DNA of 41,321 nt from Bacteroidia bacterium (GTDB taxonomy: Bacteria > Bacteroidota > Bacteroidia > Cytophagales > Cyclobacteriaceae). Location: the NCBI GenBank assembly GCA_030425425.1, contig JAUIAO010000054.1:1-41321 (forward strand), given 5' to 3'. Below are positions 33,717 through 41,321 of the stretch, piece by piece; within the stretch, counting starts at the first letter, position 1; the number at the start of each line of letters is the position of its first letter. The position numbers were made by a program, and so were the translations under genes. Under the pieces are notes generated by a model. The model saw nothing but the letters and a program-made list of their open reading frames with translations, was not told where the DNA came from and ran no database searches.

Positions 33717-36700
33717 TCATGAAGGCCAAAAGCAAATTAGTCTGTATACTGGTATGGTTTCTATCATTAACTCCTGGCTATGGTCAGGTAGAGATACAGG
33801 ATATCCCAAACCAAACAATAGGACTAGGAGGGCAATTCTCTGAAATCAATTTGTCTGGTTATTCAGTCGGTGATCCTGTGGTCTGGGAAGTAGCGTTTCC
33901 ACTTTCTAAATCTTCTACGTCCGCTCCACAATGGAGTGTGAGGAGTGCGGATTATCAGTTCGAAATGAATATTACAGCGGTGATAGCGAGTAAGGGGGCT
34001 GCAGCCAAAGGCAGCAGTCACCTGCTTGCGATTTTAGATAATCATGAAAATGTGAGAGGTGTTGCTAGTGCGATTGAAGTGGCTGATAGTTGGGTGTATT
34101 TTATGACGGTTTATGGAAATCTCGCTGGAACAGAATTGCAGTTTGTATTCTATGATGCCAATTATCAGGAAGTTTTAAAGGGTGGTGAAATCAATTTCAA
34201 TCCGAACGCCGTGATAGGGCAACCAGATGATCCATACGTCATCAATGCCGAAATTCTGAACTTGACTTTGGACGGTAGCTTGCTGAAAGTTAACATCACC
34301 GACAAGACTTTTATAGGAACGGAGAAAGTAGTCATCACAGCGACGGGAGTTGATAATCCATCTGACGTCCATCGAGATACTGTGGACTATTCTGTAATTA
34401 GCGATTATGAACCCATATTGGAAGAAATACCTAATCAGGTAGTTGGATATGGTGAACCTTTTGATCCAATTGACCTTGAGTCTTTTACCAGACTGGAAGA
34501 CGGTGATTTGGTTACTTATTCCGCAATAGCTGGAGATCAGTTAAGTGTACAAATTAATGAATCCACGTCTCTAGCAACGATTAGTTATCCTGCAGGTTGG
34601 GCTGGGTCCGAAATCGTGACTTTTACGGTCACAGATCAGACCACCCAACAATTCAAAGCAAGTAGAGATGTGAGTTTTACAGTCAGGCCTGAGGAAGTTG
34701 CTCCTATTGTTTCAGGACTCGAAGATCAGACAATTGGTACGGGCGGTATTCCAGAATCGATTGATTTATCAGCATATCTACAGACAAATAACCCTGAAGG
34801 AATAGTTTGGAGCTACAAAGTTTATGAAGAGCATGGAGCAGGATCACCAATCTGGGAGGTAAATCCTAGTTCGTTTGAGCTAAGTATGACCATGACTTGT
34901 GCGGTTTCTTCTTACGGGAGGGAAATCTCAGGCGAAAACCACCGATTGGCCGTGTTTCAGCAGTCCGATAGTTTATTGGTTGGTGTAGCTGAAGCTATTG
35001 AAGTTGGAATGGATTGGTATTTCTTTCTTACAGTCTATGGTGGAACGAAACCCGAGGAATTATTCTTCAGATTTTATGATGCTGATTTTGATAAGGTAAT
35101 CAATGTAATAGAGAAGGAGTCGTTTGTTTCCAATGCAGTATTGGGTGATCCATTGGCACCTGTCCATTTACAAGCTGGGTATATCGCTCCTGAAATTTCA
35201 GGTAATATGGTTGAGTTTAATATGCTGGATGAAACCTGGTCAGGTGAGGAGCAATTCATTTTCATAGCTACAGATACTACTACAGCCAATAAACTAAGTG
35301 GACAAGATACCTTGAAAATTGAAGTAATTGATATCAAATCTCCAACTCTTGCCGAAATTCCTACACAGGAGATTTACGAAGGTGAGAATTTTGGGCCTAT
35401 CAATCTTGAAAACTATTTAGGTGGTGTGACATTAGACCAGGTGACTTTTAGTATTTCTGGTGCTGATACACTGAGTCCTGTGATGAGTAATAATCGTGTC
35501 AACGTGACGCTACCAGGTACTGATTATTTTGGTTCGGCGGTTCTTTCTGTTAATGCGACTCACAATGACTTTCCAAACCTGATGGCTACCCGACAAGTGG
35601 AATATAGAGTCGTTAATGTAAACGATCCTCCTACGATAGTTGGTGAAGAGCCTGCAACTGAAGTTTATGTAGGAGAGCTATACCAATACGAAATCAATGG
35701 GTTAGATATTGATGATACAAGCCTTGAACTAAAAGTGACAGGAAACCCCGAATGGCTGGTATTTGTGAAAAATGGAGCTTTTGGTCTTTTATTCGGCACT
35801 CCATCAGCAACTGATGCCGGGCAATATGATATTCATATTGAATTGACTGACGGAGAAGCTACAATTACCAAAAGCTTTACAGTGGAAGTTGTTAATAGTT
35901 ATGCGAAATTAACTTCGGCGCCTGATCAGATTACTGATGAAGGAAGTGCTTTTGGTGCTTTTGATTTAACGACAATTACCGATAAAACGGATGATTACCC
36001 CGTGACATATTCTATCACTGGCGGGTCTGAATTGACATACAGCCTGGAAGGAACATTGTTGTCCATTATTGTGCCTGATATGGACTGGTATGGTTCAGAA
36101 ACTTTCACAATTCAGCTTTTAGATCAAAATAATAGTGATGCCATTTTAGATGAGGTAACTATCACTTTTGAGGTGATAAACGTGAATGATGCTCCTGTGA
36201 TTATCACCGAATCACTTCCGAACCTGAAAGTTTTGGAAGGTTTTGAAGAATTGATTGAGGTTTCTGATATTGATGATTCACAATTCAATTATACGATCAC
36301 TGGCTTGCCTTCCTGGCTCAAAAGTGTTTCGACTGCAGCCGGCTTATTGCTTTATGGGACTCCATCACGAACTGATTTCGGAATTGTTAGTCTTTCGATA
36401 GAGGTTAGCGATGGTGAATTGACAGCAACAAAATCATTTGAATTTGAAGTAGCGAATAGCTACGCCTTGCTCAATACTCCTTCAATACAATCGATCAGTG
36501 AAGGTGAAGTTTTTTCAGTGTTTGATCTATTGAGTATCACTGATAAGACTGACGATTTTAAAGTAGGATATTCGATAACTGGCGGAGAAGCATTATCACC
36601 TGTGGTTTCTGGTTCTAGTTTAATAGTAAACATACCTGATGAAAACTGGTTTGGTCAAGAATCTATGATCATTCAAATGTTAGATTCTTTAAATGACTTA

Positions 36701-37276
36701 GAAATCATAGATGAGGTGAATATTCTCTATGAAGTCATAAATGTCAATGATGTCCCTGAGATTATCACAACGGAACTACCCGATGCAGGGAGAGAGTTGA
36801 CATATAGTCAAACTATCAAGACTGTGGATGTTGATGGAGATTCACTGGGATTTAGGTTCATTGATAAACCTGATTGGATAGATTATTCTCCTACTACAGC
36901 TGGAATCGTACTTTTCGGTTTTCCTCAGAAAAAGGATGTAGGTGTCAGGAAATTCACTCTTGAGCTTTTTGACCAGATAGATACTGTTTCTCAGGAATAT
37001 TCAATCACTGTAAAGAATAAACTTATCTTAGATGTGGAGGACACTCAGTTTTTGATTTATCCAAATCCTACCTCTGAAAAGATTCATGTTAGTAGTTTGA
37101 TTGCTATTAAAGCGTATACCATTTATAACTTATCAGGGCAGATAGTTCTAAGTAAGGTGAGGTGCAATCGCTCGGATTTGGATATTAATCTTAATGCTCT
37201 TTCAAATGGAGAGTATATTCTAAAAATCGAGACGAAGGAGAAGATAGTGACCAGAAAAATAATTCTTCGTAAATAA
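33713..37276 (+). CDS. cadherin-like repeat surface protein with T9SS C-terminal signal
   Basis: The 1187-residue protein has a signal peptide (about 1-25) and tandem cadherin/Ig-like domains. Repeats of the type ISIELTDGEATITKSF-xVEV and INVNDAP are seen, with GTPSATDAGQY and GTPSRTDFGIV as parallel copies. Two copies of the module shared with the upstream protein lie at about 72-175 (W-S-V-x-x-ADYQFEMNITA...YFMTVYGN) and 378-475 (W-E-V-NPSSFELSMT...FFLTVYGG). The tail (about 1110-1187, IYPNPTSEKIHVSS...NGEYILKI) is a type A T9SS domain. Expressed with the LamG protein (four-base overlap), it is probably a second part of the same surface assembly. Confidence 0.9.
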   Translation: MIMKAKSKLVCILVWFLSLTPGYGQVEIQDIPNQTIGLGGQFSEINLSGYSVGDPVVWEVAFPLSKSSTSAPQWSVRSADYQFEMNITAVIASKGAAAKGSSHLLAILDNHENVRGVASAIEVADSWVYFMTVYGNLAGTELQFVFYDANYQEVLKGGEINFNPNAVIGQPDDPYVINAEILNLTLDGSLLKVNITDKTFIGTEKVVITATGVDNPSDVHRDTVDYSVISDYEPILEEIPNQVVGYGEPFDPIDLESFTRLEDGDLVTYSAIAGDQLSVQINESTSLATISYPAGWAGSEIVTFTVTDQTTQQFKASRDVSFTVRPEEVAPIVSGLEDQTIGTGGIPESIDLSAYLQTNNPEGIVWSYKVYEEHGAGSPIWEVNPSSFELSMTMTCAVSSYGREISGENHRLAVFQQSDSLLVGVAEAIEVGMDWYFFLTVYGGTKPEELFFRFYDADFDKVINVIEKESFVSNAVLGDPLAPVHLQAGYIAPEISGNMVEFNMLDETWSGEEQFIFIATDTTTANKLSGQDTLKIEVIDIKSPTLAEIPTQEIYEGENFGPINLENYLGGVTLDQVTFSISGADTLSPVMSNNRVNVTLPGTDYFGSAVLSVNATHNDFPNLMATRQVEYRVVNVNDPPTIVGEEPATEVYVGELYQYEINGLDIDDTSLELKVTGNPEWLVFVKNGAFGLLFGTPSATDAGQYDIHIELTDGEATITKSFTVEVVNSYAKLTSAPDQITDEGSAFGAFDLTTITDKTDDYPVTYSITGGSELTYSLEGTLLSIIVPDMDWYGSETFTIQLLDQNNSDAILDEVTITFEVINVNDAPVIITESLPNLKVLEGFEELIEVSDIDDSQFNYTITGLPSWLKSVSTAAGLLLYGTPSRTDFGIVSLSIEVSDGELTATKSFEFEVANSYALLNTPSIQSISEGEVFSVFDLLSITDKTDDFKVGYSITGGEALSPVVSGSSLIVNIPDENWFGQESMIIQMLDSLNDLEIIDEVNILYEVINVNDVPEIITTELPDAGRELTYSQTIKTVDVDGDSLGFRFIDKPDWIDYSPTTAGIVLFGFPQKKDVGVRKFTLELFDQIDTVSQEYSITVKNKLILDVEDTQFLIYPNPTSEKIHVSSLIAIKAYTIYNLSGQIVLSKVRCNRSDLDINLNALSNGEYILKIETKEKIVTRKIILRK

Positions 37277-37297
37277 GACTGGTTCTAAAAAAAATCG

Positions 37298-37333
37298 AAA
37301 GACCACCTGATAATTCAGAGTGGTCTTTTTCGT
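37298..37333. terminator. bidirectional terminator after the surface-protein operon
   Basis: AAAGACCAC (37298-37306) pairs with GTGGTCTTT (37320-37328), with an inner CTGA/TCAG stem around TAAT and T residues after it. It separates the operon from the convergent 37374-37724 gene. Confidence 0.85.
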
Positions 37334-37373
37334 CTTTTGACACCTTTTATGATGTCCTTTAGATTTTCTTTTT

Positions 37374-37724
37374 TTACTCTTCAGTCTTTTCTGATACCTG
37401 AGAAACTGTCAAAACAAAATTCTTGTCCATTTTAAATTCATACACCGTATCATCCATCAGGCCTTTTGCAGTACCTGATTGAACCAAAACTTGCATCATA
37501 TCTTTAGCAATGGCGTTTTTTGCCGATTTTCCAAGTATTTTTCCCTGGTGTGCCTTTAAATTGAACGAATAACCGGTGCTTTTTTTGTTATTCACATCCT
37601 GAAATTCATGTGGAGATAACTGATAAGTCTGAGTATCATTTTCAGAATCTTTCATCATTTTCAAAAGTACCGGACGGTATTTTTCCCAAATCCAGAAGTA
37701 TTTCGAAGAATCTGTACTGATCAT
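37374..37724 (-). CDS. conserved hypothetical cytoplasmic protein
   Basis: The 116-residue protein has no signal or membrane segment. It reads as alpha/beta, with YRPVLLKMMKDSE early, then STGYSFNLKAHQGKILG and KDMMQVLVQSGTAKGL, and a strand YEFKMDKNFVLTVSQVS near the end. I do not recognise a family. The ATG at 37724 is the only plausible start. It lies upstream-in-line with the 37799-38020 gene on the same strand, 74 bases downstream of it, so the two may be cotranscribed. Confidence 0.7.
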   Translation of the reverse strand: MISTDSSKYFWIWEKYRPVLLKMMKDSENDTQTYQLSPHEFQDVNNKKSTGYSFNLKAHQGKILGKSAKNAIAKDMMQVLVQSGTAKGLMDDTVYEFKMDKNFVLTVSQVSEKTEE

Positions 37725-37798
37725 AACAGGTATTTTTGTTTGCGTTTAATCTATAAAATTTTTTAATGTTTCGGTAAGAAAAGCAGGGTAAATCTCAA

Positions 37799-38020
37799 TT
37801 AAGACTGATCTTCGCTTTTATCTGAGGGTTTTTTGTGTGTTTCTTCAGGTGGCTCATCCAGGATATTTCCAAATTCATCCACATAGGCGATCATGTCTTC
37901 TAATTTTCCACTCGTGTCCTCATTCTTCTTCTCTATTTTTCTTTGCAACTTCTCGTCTCTTTTCTTCTTTTTCCTGTTCGCTTTCTGATTTTTGATGAAT
38001 TTGTTTTGGGATCTGGCCAT
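37799..38020 (-). CDS. small lysine-rich conserved protein (cold-shock-associated type)
   Basis: The 73-residue protein has a strongly basic N-terminus (MARSQNKFIKNQKANRKKKK), a charged helix, and the conserved tail LEDMIAYVDEFGNILDEPP. From memory, short proteins with this (L)(D/E)DMIAYVDENG ending are common in Bacteroidetes, often near cold-shock-domain genes. No cold-shock domain is present here. An RNA- or ribosome-associated role fits the charge but is only inferred. Confidence 0.75.
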   Translation of the reverse strand: MARSQNKFIKNQKANRKKKKRDEKLQRKIEKKNEDTSGKLEDMIAYVDEFGNILDEPPEETHKKPSDKSEDQS

Positions 38021-38356
38021 GTAGTAATGTTAAAATGATCAATAAAATGACGCATCTCCAATGATGCTATCATTCTTTTACTGTTTTAAATCCAAAGGAT
38101 TGTTGCATTGCTGTATATATTCAACAAGAACAAACAGTTACTGTTCGCAGGAAGCAGTCTGAAAACTATGGAAAGTTGAAAAAACCGATTCAGGAAATCA
38201 ACAGATACAGGGTGTGGTATCAGTGATTAATTCTTAAAAACAATATTAACAGCAAAGCAAAGTACAAAGAACAACAATTATGAGGAAGATACATAATGTT
38301 AGAGAATAAGAATGGTAAAGGAATCCATGATTATTCAAACATAACCAAGAAAAAGT
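38021..38356 (+). other. intergenic region of 336 bases
   Basis: The stretch is AT-rich between two divergent small genes. It holds a 24-codon frame (ATG at 38296, stop at 38368-38370) that overlaps the next gene's start. No clear promoter, palindrome or terminator was found. Confidence 0.4.
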
Positions 38357-38587
38357 ATGTTATCGAATAAACCAATATTAAGAAAAATGGATTTGAAGTT
38401 AAAAGCGAAAGAAGAATTAGAAAGTCGTGTAAAGGCTATAGAAGAATTGATCGAAAATAAAGGTTTAGGATCAAAATATCTCAAAAAGGCACGTAAAACG
38501 CAGCGATTGATGAACCTGACTGTTTTGGCTGGAGTTGGAGTGGTAGTTGTAAGTTTAGCCACATGGGCAGCCTTAAACAGAGAATGA
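38357..38587 (+). CDS. small single-pass membrane protein with coiled-coil N-terminus
   Basis: The 76-residue protein has a charged helical N-terminus (KLKAKEELESRVKAIEELIE) and one C-terminal membrane helix (about 51-71, LTVLAGVGVVVVSLATWAAL). A second ATG at 38387 would remove ten residues and follows a better spacing. The opposite strand has an open frame of similar length, but the plus-strand protein has the more natural composition. No family is recognised. It is convergent with the DUF808 gene, with a gap of only seven bases. Confidence 0.6.
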   Translation: MLSNKPILRKMDLKLKAKEELESRVKAIEELIENKGLGSKYLKKARKTQRLMNLTVLAGVGVVVVSLATWAALNRE

Positions 38588-38594
38588 GTGCTCT

Positions 38595-39482
38595 TTAATC
38601 TTTTTTGCCAGCGGTTTTGATCAGTTTTTTCAAACCGGAAATAAGGATAAACATTACTAAGCCGACAATTAACCCTGTAAGCAGCTCAAACAGAATTCCC
38701 GGAATAGAAATCACTTCCTCCAGATGATGAATGTAAGGTATGTTGTGGACAAACAACCCGCCAGATACCATTAGTAATGCTATTGTACCAATAATTGAGA
38801 GGCTTTTCACCACTTTAGGCAATGCTTGGACCAAGAATCTGCCGATTTTGTCAGATAATGTGTCATTTTCATCATTCCAATTGATGAGTCGCCAACCCAA
38901 ATCATCCATTCTTACAATTAGTGCCACAATGCCATAAACACCTACGGTGGCGATTATGGCTATCGCAGATACCACGGGAATTTGGATATTAAGATGTTGA
39001 CCTTGGACAGAACCGAGTGCGATGATGACTATCTCTACTGAAAGAATAAAATCTGTCAAAATTGCGGACTTAACTTTCACTTTTTCCTGTTCTAGAATTT
39101 CATTTTCGGAGAGCGGCTCTAATCTGGACTGGGATTTTACATGATGGTGAGGAACTATAAACTCATATACTTTCTCTGCACCCTCATAAGCCAGATACAA
39201 TCCGCCAATGATTAGAATGAAAGCTATTGCAGGTGGAAAAAAGACACTCAATAAGAAGGCAAAGGGAAGAATGATCACTTTGTTGAGCAAGGAGCCTTTG
39301 GTAATGGCCCAGAGTACCGGAAGCTCACGAGAAGAGACAAATCCAGATGCTTTTTCGGCATTTACAGCTAGATCATCTCCTAGAATACCGGCTGTTTTTT
39401 TACCGGCAATTTTGCCCATAGTGGCTACATCATCCATGAGCGCAGCGATATCATCAAAGAGTGCAAAAAAGCCAGATGCCAT
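38595..39482 (-). CDS. DUF808 family (YedI-like) inner-membrane protein
   Basis: The 295-residue protein starts with the family signature MASGFFALFDDIAALMDDVA, followed by KTAGILGDDLAVNAEKASGF and several membrane helices (about 68-100, 145-165, 175-195, 230-250 and 265-285). The ELPVLW and YLAYEGAEKV segments are typical. E. coli YedI belongs here; the function is unknown, and a transport role is usually assumed. The gene is monocistronic. Confidence 0.92.
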   Translation of the reverse strand: MASGFFALFDDIAALMDDVATMGKIAGKKTAGILGDDLAVNAEKASGFVSSRELPVLWAITKGSLLNKVIILPFAFLLSVFFPPAIAFILIIGGLYLAYEGAEKVYEFIVPHHHVKSQSRLEPLSENEILEQEKVKVKSAILTDFILSVEIVIIALGSVQGQHLNIQIPVVSAIAIIATVGVYGIVALIVRMDDLGWRLINWNDENDTLSDKIGRFLVQALPKVVKSLSIIGTIALLMVSGGLFVHNIPYIHHLEEVISIPGILFELLTGLIVGLVMFILISGLKKLIKTAGKKD

Positions 39483-39591
39483 ATTTTTGAATTTTAATGA
39501 GCAAAATAACAGGAATTATTCAGATAGGGAAAGTGAGCACTTAGATTCAAAACAATAATTTGAACGAACTCTCTCGAAGTTCATCAAAATT

Positions 39592-39700
39592 GCTACGTTT
39601 CCTCGGGCTCTCCGGTACGTAGCGATGGTGCCGAGGGAACGCAGCCTCAGACCTGTCGGTACGTAGCAAAAGGGTTGAGGGAACGTAGGTGTTAGTCTTG
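39592..39700. repeat. 44-base tandem repeat with inverted arm, REP-like element
   Basis: CGGTACGTAGC (39613-39623 and 39657-39667) and GAGGGAACG(C/T)AG (39633-39644 and 39677-39688) recur with a 44-base period, giving two diverged tandem copies. Just upstream CTACGTTTCCTCGG (39592-39605) is the inverse of CCGAGGGAACGCAG, so the element can fold back. It lies in the 449-base gene-free stretch 39483-39931. Confidence 0.65.
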
Positions 39701-39883
39701 GTTATTATACCCAATTGGATTTAAAAAATAGAGTTAACCAATTTCTATTTGCCGATACAATATCTAATGCGCTACTGACTATCAGTTAGTTAGCTGTTGA
39801 CAGGTGCAGATTAGCAACAAAATCTATTGGTTTATAGCTAAATAAGGGCTAAAGAAAGGAAAAACAAAGGGTGTGGGCATAAA

Positions 39884-39913
39884 AAAACCGCTCTACAAAG
39901 AAAGCGGTTTTTC
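39884..39913 (-). terminator. rho-independent terminator of the DUF6266 gene
   Basis: AAAAACCGCT (39884-39893) pairs with AGCGGTTTTT (39904-39913) over ten positions. On the minus strand it is followed by a T-run. It lies 18 bases after the DUF6266 stop. Confidence 0.85.
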
Positions 39914-39931
39914 AAGAAAACGTCAATCGCT

Positions 39932-40573
39932 TTACGCAACTGTTACAGAGCCTAAATAAGAGCTGTTAGCGACTTTAGAGCCATCTTCTGAGATAAACCC
40001 TAAGAACACTTCAACATCTTCACCAGTGTATTTAGAAGGCACGGAAATGGTCTCAGTTCCGGCTGATCTTGCTGGTCCAGCTGTGGTGAATACTGCTTCT
40101 TGGCGTGTGGTGTTCAATAGAACAATCAGAGCTTTGTCTGTTGCCTGTGCGCTACCACTTCCTGAATTGTCGTCCCAGGTGATTTGAACATCTCCAGCAC
40201 TTGGAGAAGAAGCTGCTCCATTAGCTGCACCTGAGAGATTTCCACGGGTAACCAATGCATTTGCATAGTCAACCATGAAGTTTGGATAAGCTCCCGTGAT
40301 TGCGTTGTTCAGGTTGTATGACATGGCCGCATTGAACTGCGTCATCTTGTTAGCATACAACTTGAAGCCTACTCTCAGGAAGTCAGTCATTGGTTGCAAG
40401 AACCTTAGAACTGTTGAGAATTTGGAACGTTGGTCAACCTGACCTTCTGTTCTCGGGTTGGTTACATTGGCAGGCTTGATTCTCATGTAGTCAATGCCCT
40501 TCCAAGTTCCACCTACGACATTTCCGACCTTGCCGGAGAAGCCGCCTAATACACCTTGTGAAATTTTTCCCAT
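39932..40573 (-). CDS. DUF6266 family protein
   Basis: The 213-residue protein starts MGKISQGVLGGFSGKVGNVV, followed by GGTWKGIDYMRIKPA, the hallmark of DUF6266. A region FSTVLRFLQPMTDFLRVGFK follows. The C-terminal half (about 115-213, DVQITWDDNSGSG, then ALIVLLNTTRQEAVF) is Ig-like in strand pattern and ends with the SYLGSVTV strand. The family is largely restricted to Bacteroidetes and uncharacterised; it often occurs in multiple copies and near accessory genes. It has its own terminator. Confidence 0.88.
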   Translation of the reverse strand: MGKISQGVLGGFSGKVGNVVGGTWKGIDYMRIKPANVTNPRTEGQVDQRSKFSTVLRFLQPMTDFLRVGFKLYANKMTQFNAAMSYNLNNAITGAYPNFMVDYANALVTRGNLSGAANGAASSPSAGDVQITWDDNSGSGSAQATDKALIVLLNTTRQEAVFTTAGPARSAGTETISVPSKYTGEDVEVFLGFISEDGSKVANSSYLGSVTVA

Positions 40574-40751
40574 TGCTTTTTAAATTTTACGGGGTTAAAC
40601 AAATGCTTGGACTTGGCACGGACTAAACACGGCTTTATCCCATCGCATCTAAAATACCCCAAGAAGTATGCAAGGTTGTTGGCTTGGGTGCTGTTGCATT
40701 AGAACGCTTCTTTTTGCTCGTCAGTCAGTTACAAGTTGGCAGGGTAGGTAT

Positions 40752-41186
40752 TTATCCTGCACCCGTGTCACGAAGTAGCTGGCAGAAAATTGACCTTCTT
40801 GCTGTATCTACCATCTTTAATGAGACCTTGATTTTTTCTTCATAGATTTCCAAAAGTCTGAGTGCGTTGATTGCCTTTTCAAATGCCTGGGCTTTGGTGC
40901 TTGCTTTCATTTCTGAGTCAATCAGGTGCTTTCTCAATTCGTGAATGGATATGAAAGGAATTACAGATCCACGGAGAAAGAACTGGAAGGATTTGGAACG
41001 CCACAATCCGAAGCAAAGCCAGTACATAAACTCTCTGTCTCCTTCATTTTCAGTCAGGCAAACAAAGCAATTCGGGCAAGGTGCATTCAGCGGTTTCCCA
41101 CTATTCAACCCTTTGTTCAGGATAAAGAAATGGGGTTTGGTGTAGGTGGTTTCTGGTCTGTGTGTTTTCAAGCGAAACGATTTCAT
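40752..41186 (-). CDS. DUF6943-like protein
   Basis: From the ATG at 41186 the product has about 144 residues. The first half contains HFFILNKGLNSGKPLNAPCP, then NCFVCLTENEGDREFMYWLC, and FFLRGSVIPFISIHELRKHL. The second half is helical and basic (KAQAFEKAINALRLLEIYEE). The C-P-N-C motif suggests a possible metal or disulfide site. This pattern matches, from memory, the DUF6943 family of Bacteroidetes, seen near mobile-element and accessory genes; I am less sure of the number than of the conservation. An open extension to 41237 exists but gives a poor N-terminus. Confidence 0.7.
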   Translation of the reverse strand: MKSFRLKTHRPETTYTKPHFFILNKGLNSGKPLNAPCPNCFVCLTENEGDREFMYWLCFGLWRSKSFQFFLRGSVIPFISIHELRKHLIDSEMKASTKAQAFEKAINALRLLEIYEEKIKVSLKMVDTARRSIFCQLLRDTGAG

Positions 41187-41230
41187 ATAGCAAGCCATTA
41201 GATTTATGCTCGCTGCGCTTCGCACAGGCA

Positions 41231-41280
41231 TTTTCAAAAGAGAAAAGAAAAAAGGGAAAAAAAGAAAAGAGAAAGCTCTT
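41231..41280 (+). other. purine-rich tract flanked by an imperfect inverted repeat
   Basis: A run of almost pure A and G covers about 41238-41275, bounded by TTTTCAAAAGAG and an approximate inverse (CTCTTGAAAA). It lies upstream of the DUF6943-like gene and may hold its promoter region. No element is recognised with confidence. Confidence 0.3.
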
Positions 41281-41321
41281 GAAAAGGCGGGTGTGGGAGG
41301 GTTGACAAGGTTTTTGGGAAA

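Larger units (their letters stand above)
39483..39931. other. gene-free stretch of 449 bases
   Basis: It contains the 44-base tandem/inverted repeat (39592-39700), then AT-rich sequence, then the terminator of the DUF6266 gene (39884-39913). No ORF with a credible start is seen. Confidence 0.5.

Noticed and set aside
1-41321. CRISPR array
   Set aside because: No series of evenly spaced identical repeats was found; the only tandem repeat (39592-39700) has two diverged copies without spacers of array type.

Overview
The window looks like the chromosome of a free-living, probably marine member of the Bacteroidetes (Cytophagia-like). The evidence is the gene content: type IX secretion C-terminal sorting domains, a 7TMR-DISM regulator, ExbD pairs, DUF1501/DUF1800 and DUF6266 genes, moderate AT richness, promoters resembling TAnnTTTG, and tRNAs without an encoded CCA. 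This is inferred from families; no rRNA or marker gene is present.

Layout. 1-6.5 kb: a broken DUF2071 gene, an M1 aminopeptidase lipoprotein, an ECF sigma factor with a small membrane partner, two ExbD proteins, the rRNA methyltransferase RlmF, a HigBA toxin-antitoxin pair and a small membrane protein. 6.5-11.9 kb: a second M1 aminopeptidase, a DUF1800-DUF1501 operon and a membrane-anchored J-domain protein. 11.9-13.6 kb: no protein gene of normal size. It holds two short ORFs, each followed by a strong terminator hairpin, then a compact tRNA cluster (tRNA-Gln, tRNA-Tyr and two tRNAs whose 3' half precedes their 5' half), then a long hairpin-rich leader. 13.6-16.8 kb: an operon of a slipin/SPFH protein, a TPR-like protein and the RNA ligase RtcB, closed by a terminator.

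16.8-22.3 kb: an M14 carboxypeptidase, a Xre-RES toxin-antitoxin pair and an S41 protease lipoprotein with an outer-membrane-like partner. 22.3-37.3 kb: a 7TM receptor with a C-terminal HTH, divergent from a three-gene operon of giant surface proteins (an S74-chaperone protein, a 2327-residue LamG protein and a 1187-residue cadherin-like protein, the last two with T9SS tails). 37.4-41.3 kb: small conserved proteins, a DUF808 membrane protein, a repeat-bearing intergenic region, a DUF6266 protein and a DUF6943-like protein.

The most unusual part is the tRNA cluster beside rtcB. Two tRNA-like genes fold well only if read as circular permutations, with the 3' piece upstream and the 5' piece downstream. 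Their open ends fall in the anticodon loop (first) and at the anticodon-stem/variable-loop border (second). They lie directly upstream of an RNA-ligase operon, and RtcB is the enzyme that joins broken tRNA halves. A locus coupling broken or permuted tRNAs to RNA repair is my inference. It needs structure searches and RNA sequencing, and decay of a tandem tRNA array remains a serious alternative.
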